17,467 nt of DNA, taken from RGIG8745 sp045576655. Lineage in GTDB: Bacteria; Bacteroidota; Bacteroidia; Bacteroidales; Bacteroidaceae. A program made the translations under genes and the position numbers. The notes beneath the pieces are model-generated. The model saw only the letters and a list, made by a program, of their open reading frames with translations. It made no database searches and was not told where the DNA came from. Within the stretch, counting starts at the first letter, position 1; every line of letters starts with the position of its first letter. Positions 15,518-17,467 of this stretch are shown in pieces. The DNA lies in the NCBI GenBank assembly GCA_045576655.1, contig JAZNGW010000031.1, positions 1-17,467 of the forward strand, in the 5' to 3' direction.

Positions 15518-16357
15518 TTAACGCTTATATTCATCCGGCACCCGCGCCTCTCCTCGCAGATTCTCTATTATCTGACGGAAAGTCTCGCGTCCTGTTTCCA
15601 CATCAAGTTTGTCCCAACGCTGAAGCATCTCCAACTTGCACATATAAGCAAAGACTGCATCAATGCTGAACACATCAAAGAATGTTATGTCGTCCAACCA
15701 TCTCCACTTGAACGCATCAATTCGGCGCTCCTTGTCCACAGGGTCGTCACAGTCAACAATCTTCATGAGTTCTGCCACATAGTCATACTCCACTCCCAGA
15801 TTGAAGTCCTTAGTATTGTTCATGCGTATCATCTCACAGATTTCGTTGTCGCCCAAAATGTAGTCGCCCACATTCCACCCATTCTTACGAGCAATCATGG
15901 CAGTAAGGATATTTGTGATGTCGAAGTTCATCTTAAACCACGATGCTATCATCCGGTTCGGACACTTCATTGCATACTCATAATACTCCTTCATTATGGC
16001 ATCCTTAGGGAAATATCCCGCCTTGCCTTTGTTGTAGGAATATTCACGGGCAAACATCGACAAGAATGCAGGATAACGATGCACATTGAAGTTCATCTCC
16101 CTTGCCGAAGTCATCAAATCTTGATATTGGTCTATCGTATAGTTACCGTATGGCTGGATTTCTGCATCAGGATTCTGAAGCAAGTCCACCAAGTTCTGGC
16201 AGTCATACTTCAGAAAGAAATAGAACAGAAGTTTCTTGTCCGAATCCGACAAAGCCTCACCACACTCCTCGATGAAGTCATCGATAGTGTAGCTTCCGCC
16301 TCTGTCGTCAAGATTCAAATCGGGAACTCCCGCCATCAGGCAATAGTAATTACCCAT
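15518..16357 (-). CDS. DUF2764 family protein, candidate subunit C
   Basis: This 279-residue soluble protein matches the DUF2764 family, found between subunits E and A in ATPase operons of Bacteroidota, Chlamydia and Borrelia. That is the place subunit C takes in other bacteria and archaea. Two internal segments share a D-x-x-N motif after a hydrophobic helix: FLKYDCQN (48-55) and FKMNFDITNI (141-150), the second followed by ARKNGW. Subunit C proteins are built from three repeats with this kind of motif. The end, IDAVFAYMCKLEMLQRW (232-248) then GRETFRQII, also resembles the C terminus of subunit C (aY-x-x-K-x-E). I infer that it is a diverged subunit C linking the D shaft to the K ring. No Cys cluster, signal or membrane segment is seen. 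Confidence 0.85.
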   Translation of the reverse strand: MGNYYCLMAGVPDLNLDDRGGSYTIDDFIEECGEALSDSDKKLLFYFFLKYDCQNLVDLLQNPDAEIQPYGNYTIDQYQDLMTSAREMNFNVHRYPAFLSMFAREYSYNKGKAGYFPKDAIMKEYYEYAMKCPNRMIASWFKMNFDITNILTAMIARKNGWNVGDYILGDNEICEMIRMNNTKDFNLGVEYDYVAELMKIVDCDDPVDKERRIDAFKWRWLDDITFFDVFSIDAVFAYMCKLEMLQRWDKLDVETGRETFRQIIENLRGEARVPDEYKR

Positions 16358-16435
16358 CCTTTATTCAAGTTAAAAGTTAAGAATTAAATATTTGATCGGT
16401 TCAACCCTCCACACTCATCTGCATCTTAACCCTAA

Positions 16436-17026
16436 TTAAAACAGCATGTCCACAAGTTGAGGACGCAAGAACGCCTTGAAGTAGTTCTCAAACTCCTCAT
16501 TACCGAAGTTAACCTTGTAAGAACCGTCTGCTGGCTGGATTGTGAACAAAGACTTCTGTCCGTTAACCTGCTCAATCTTAAGTCCTCCGTCAAGCAAAGC
16601 CTTAGCCTCTTTAGCAAACATAGCCTTAAGTCCTGCAGCATCAGATGTAGAAATAACCAAATCTTCCTGAGCGCCCCACTTCTCAGCCAACTTCAGGACA
16701 AACTTGTTCATAAAGTCTTTATCAGCAGTTATACCGTCGACAGTAGACTTGACAACCTGAGCTGAAACGACATTAGCAACCTCTGACTTAAGAGCATTAA
16801 GAGCCTGCTGAGTATACATTTTCAACTCCGATTTTGTGTTAGCATCCAATCCTGCTGCATCCTTCTTTGCGGCAGCAACAATCTCTTCTGCCTGCTTCTT
16901 AGCGTCTGCCACAATCTGAGCAGCACGTTCGTTTGCTTCAGCCACAATACGCTCAGCCTCTGCATTACCCTTGTCTACGCCTTCGCGCAAGAGTTTGTTG
17001 GTCAATTCCTGAATCTTGTTTTCCAT
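16436..17026 (-). CDS. ntpE: V-type ATP synthase subunit E (peripheral stalk)
   Basis: The 196-residue stator subunit has a long N-terminal helix (about 1-85), rich in Ala, Glu and Lys with heptad spacing, that forms the stalk. A small globular C-terminal domain (about 95-196) binds the A3B3 head. The ATG at 17026 (MENKIQEL) was chosen over an in-frame ATG at 17050, because the eight extra residues (MINNNIYN) come from AT-rich leader and look non-coding. It is the first gene of the operon; DUF2764 follows after 78 bp. Stalks in other V-type enzymes are E-G pairs, and no G/H gene is visible here. Confidence 0.9.
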   Translation of the reverse strand: MENKIQELTNKLLREGVDKGNAEAERIVAEANERAAQIVADAKKQAEEIVAAAKKDAAGLDANTKSELKMYTQQALNALKSEVANVVSAQVVKSTVDGITADKDFMNKFVLKLAEKWGAQEDLVISTSDAAGLKAMFAKEAKALLDGGLKIEQVNGQKSLFTIQPADGSYKVNFGNEEFENYFKAFLRPQLVDMLF

Positions 17027-17247
17027 ATTATATATATTATTGTTTATCATATCAAAAACACGGTCTCAAAAGCCACCTTCTGATACCACACATAAATATC
17101 AATTTACGAATTTAGCATTTTTTTTTAACAGACTAAAATTAAAACGCTCAAATAATCAAGAAACGTTCTTTTCGACACCGAAAGAGGAAATATTAAACAA
17201 TCTAATATAGTTGTATGTTCAAAAACTCCATTTCTTAAGTGATGCCA

Positions 17248-17279
17248 CAAAGTTACTACCGAATCGTTCTTTTTCCAAA
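17248..17279 (-). promoter_or_regulatory. Promoter of the V-ATPase operon
   Basis: On the minus strand TTTG (17276-17279) and TAACTTTG (17248-17255) are separated by 20 bp, an exact fit to the Bacteroidota -33/-7 consensus. Transcription would begin near 17241 and leave a leader of about 215 nt before subunit E. The rest of this gene-free stretch (17027-17343) is AT-rich leader plus direct AGGTT-type filler at about 17318-17341. Confidence 0.75.
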
Positions 17280-17343
17280 CCGTTTCAGGAAAAAGTGAAG
17301 AGCCCTGCAGGAATTAAAAGGTTGTGAGGTTATAAGGTTATAC

Positions 17344-17385
17344 AAAAAAATGCAGGGCCCGAACCATTGTGGAACGGGCCCTGCA
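17344..17385 (-). terminator. Intrinsic terminator of the rRNA operon
   Basis: A perfect 11-bp GC-rich stem (TGCAGGGCCCG at 17351-17361 with its complement at 17375-17385) has a 13-nt loop with a possible inner CCA/TGG pairing. It is followed on the minus strand by T7 (17344-17350). It begins about 5 bp past the 5S gene end. Confidence 0.95.
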
Positions 17386-17390
17386 CATGA

Positions 17391-17467
17391 GGACGGCGGC
17401 GACCTACTCTCCCGCATTGCGGTGCAGTACCATCGGCGCGGCCGGGCTTAACTTCTCTGTTCGGGAT
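17391..17467 (-). rRNA. rrf: 5S ribosomal RNA, 3' part
   Basis: The reverse complement carries the conserved 5S segments CCGAACAGAGAAGTTAAGC, GCCGATGGTACTGC and GGGAGAGTAGGTCGCC in the correct order. About 77 nt are present; roughly the first 35 nt lie beyond the window. The orientation implies that 16S and 23S genes lie outside the right edge, read toward this point. The exact 3' end is uncertain by a few bases. Confidence 0.97.

Noticed and set aside
17024..17050. Start of subunit E at the ATG at 17050
   Set aside because: The extra residues MINNNIYN derive from AT-rich leader; MENKIQEL is the typical beginning.
17168..17188. Imperfect hairpin TTTCG-ACAC-CGAAA in the ATPase leader as a riboswitch
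   Set aside because: A single 5-bp stem does not match any riboswitch class I can recognise.
17302..17309. GCCCTGCA repeated from the rRNA terminator arm, a possible competing hairpin
   Set aside because: It lies downstream of the terminator on the transcribed strand, so it cannot act before termination; an 8-bp repeat may be chance.

Overview
The window comes from a Bacteroidota genome, most likely order Bacteroidales and perhaps close to Prevotellaceae. The evidence is promoters of the TTTG-N19/20-TAnnTTTG type, A-rich leaders almost without Shine-Dalgarno sequences, a Bacteroidota-style LacI regulator (TVDR instead of TVSR in the recognition helix), a GlnRS, and a V-type ATPase operon in the order E-DUF2764-A-B-D-I-K. 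The genus is inference.

Layout. 1-546 has no convincing gene but is rich in repeats: three GTAG-headed REP-like hairpins (21-160), degenerate intergenic repeats (171-360), and four tandem 21-bp units (418-501). Then, on the minus strand, come glnS (3793-2099) and a TPR protein (2076-547), 22 bp apart and probably co-transcribed. A lacI-type regulator (5041-3971, minus) lies back to back with a plus-strand pair, KDG kinase (5268-6290) and KDPG aldolase (6331-6999). Their shared promoter region carries two inverted, nearly identical promoter cores and a perfect palindrome that could be an operator. A secreted GH43-like protein (7120-9168, plus) follows behind a terminator. It converges on a seven-gene V-type ATPase operon read on the minus strand (17026 down to 9314): E, DUF2764, A, B, D, I, K. 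A perfect 28-bp palindrome between the two probably terminates both directions. The right edge holds the 3' part of a 5S rRNA gene (minus strand), its strong terminator, and then the ATPase promoter.

Function. KdgK and Eda together convert 2-keto-3-deoxygluconate to pyruvate and glyceraldehyde-3-phosphate, the lower half of uronate (pectin-type) catabolism. The LacI protein is the obvious candidate regulator. The GH43-like enzyme has its own promoter and may or may not belong to that pathway. The ATPase operon encodes the catalytic A and B subunits, rotor D, stator E, membrane I and K, and DUF2764, which by position and motifs looks like a diverged subunit C. No F or G/H subunit is encoded. 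The K subunit keeps the residues that bind Na+ in the Enterococcus hirae enzyme, so sodium coupling is plausible.

The best candidates for something undescribed are the DUF2764/subunit C relationship with the missing F and G/H, the mirrored lacI/kdgK promoters with their palindrome, and the repeat cluster at the left edge.
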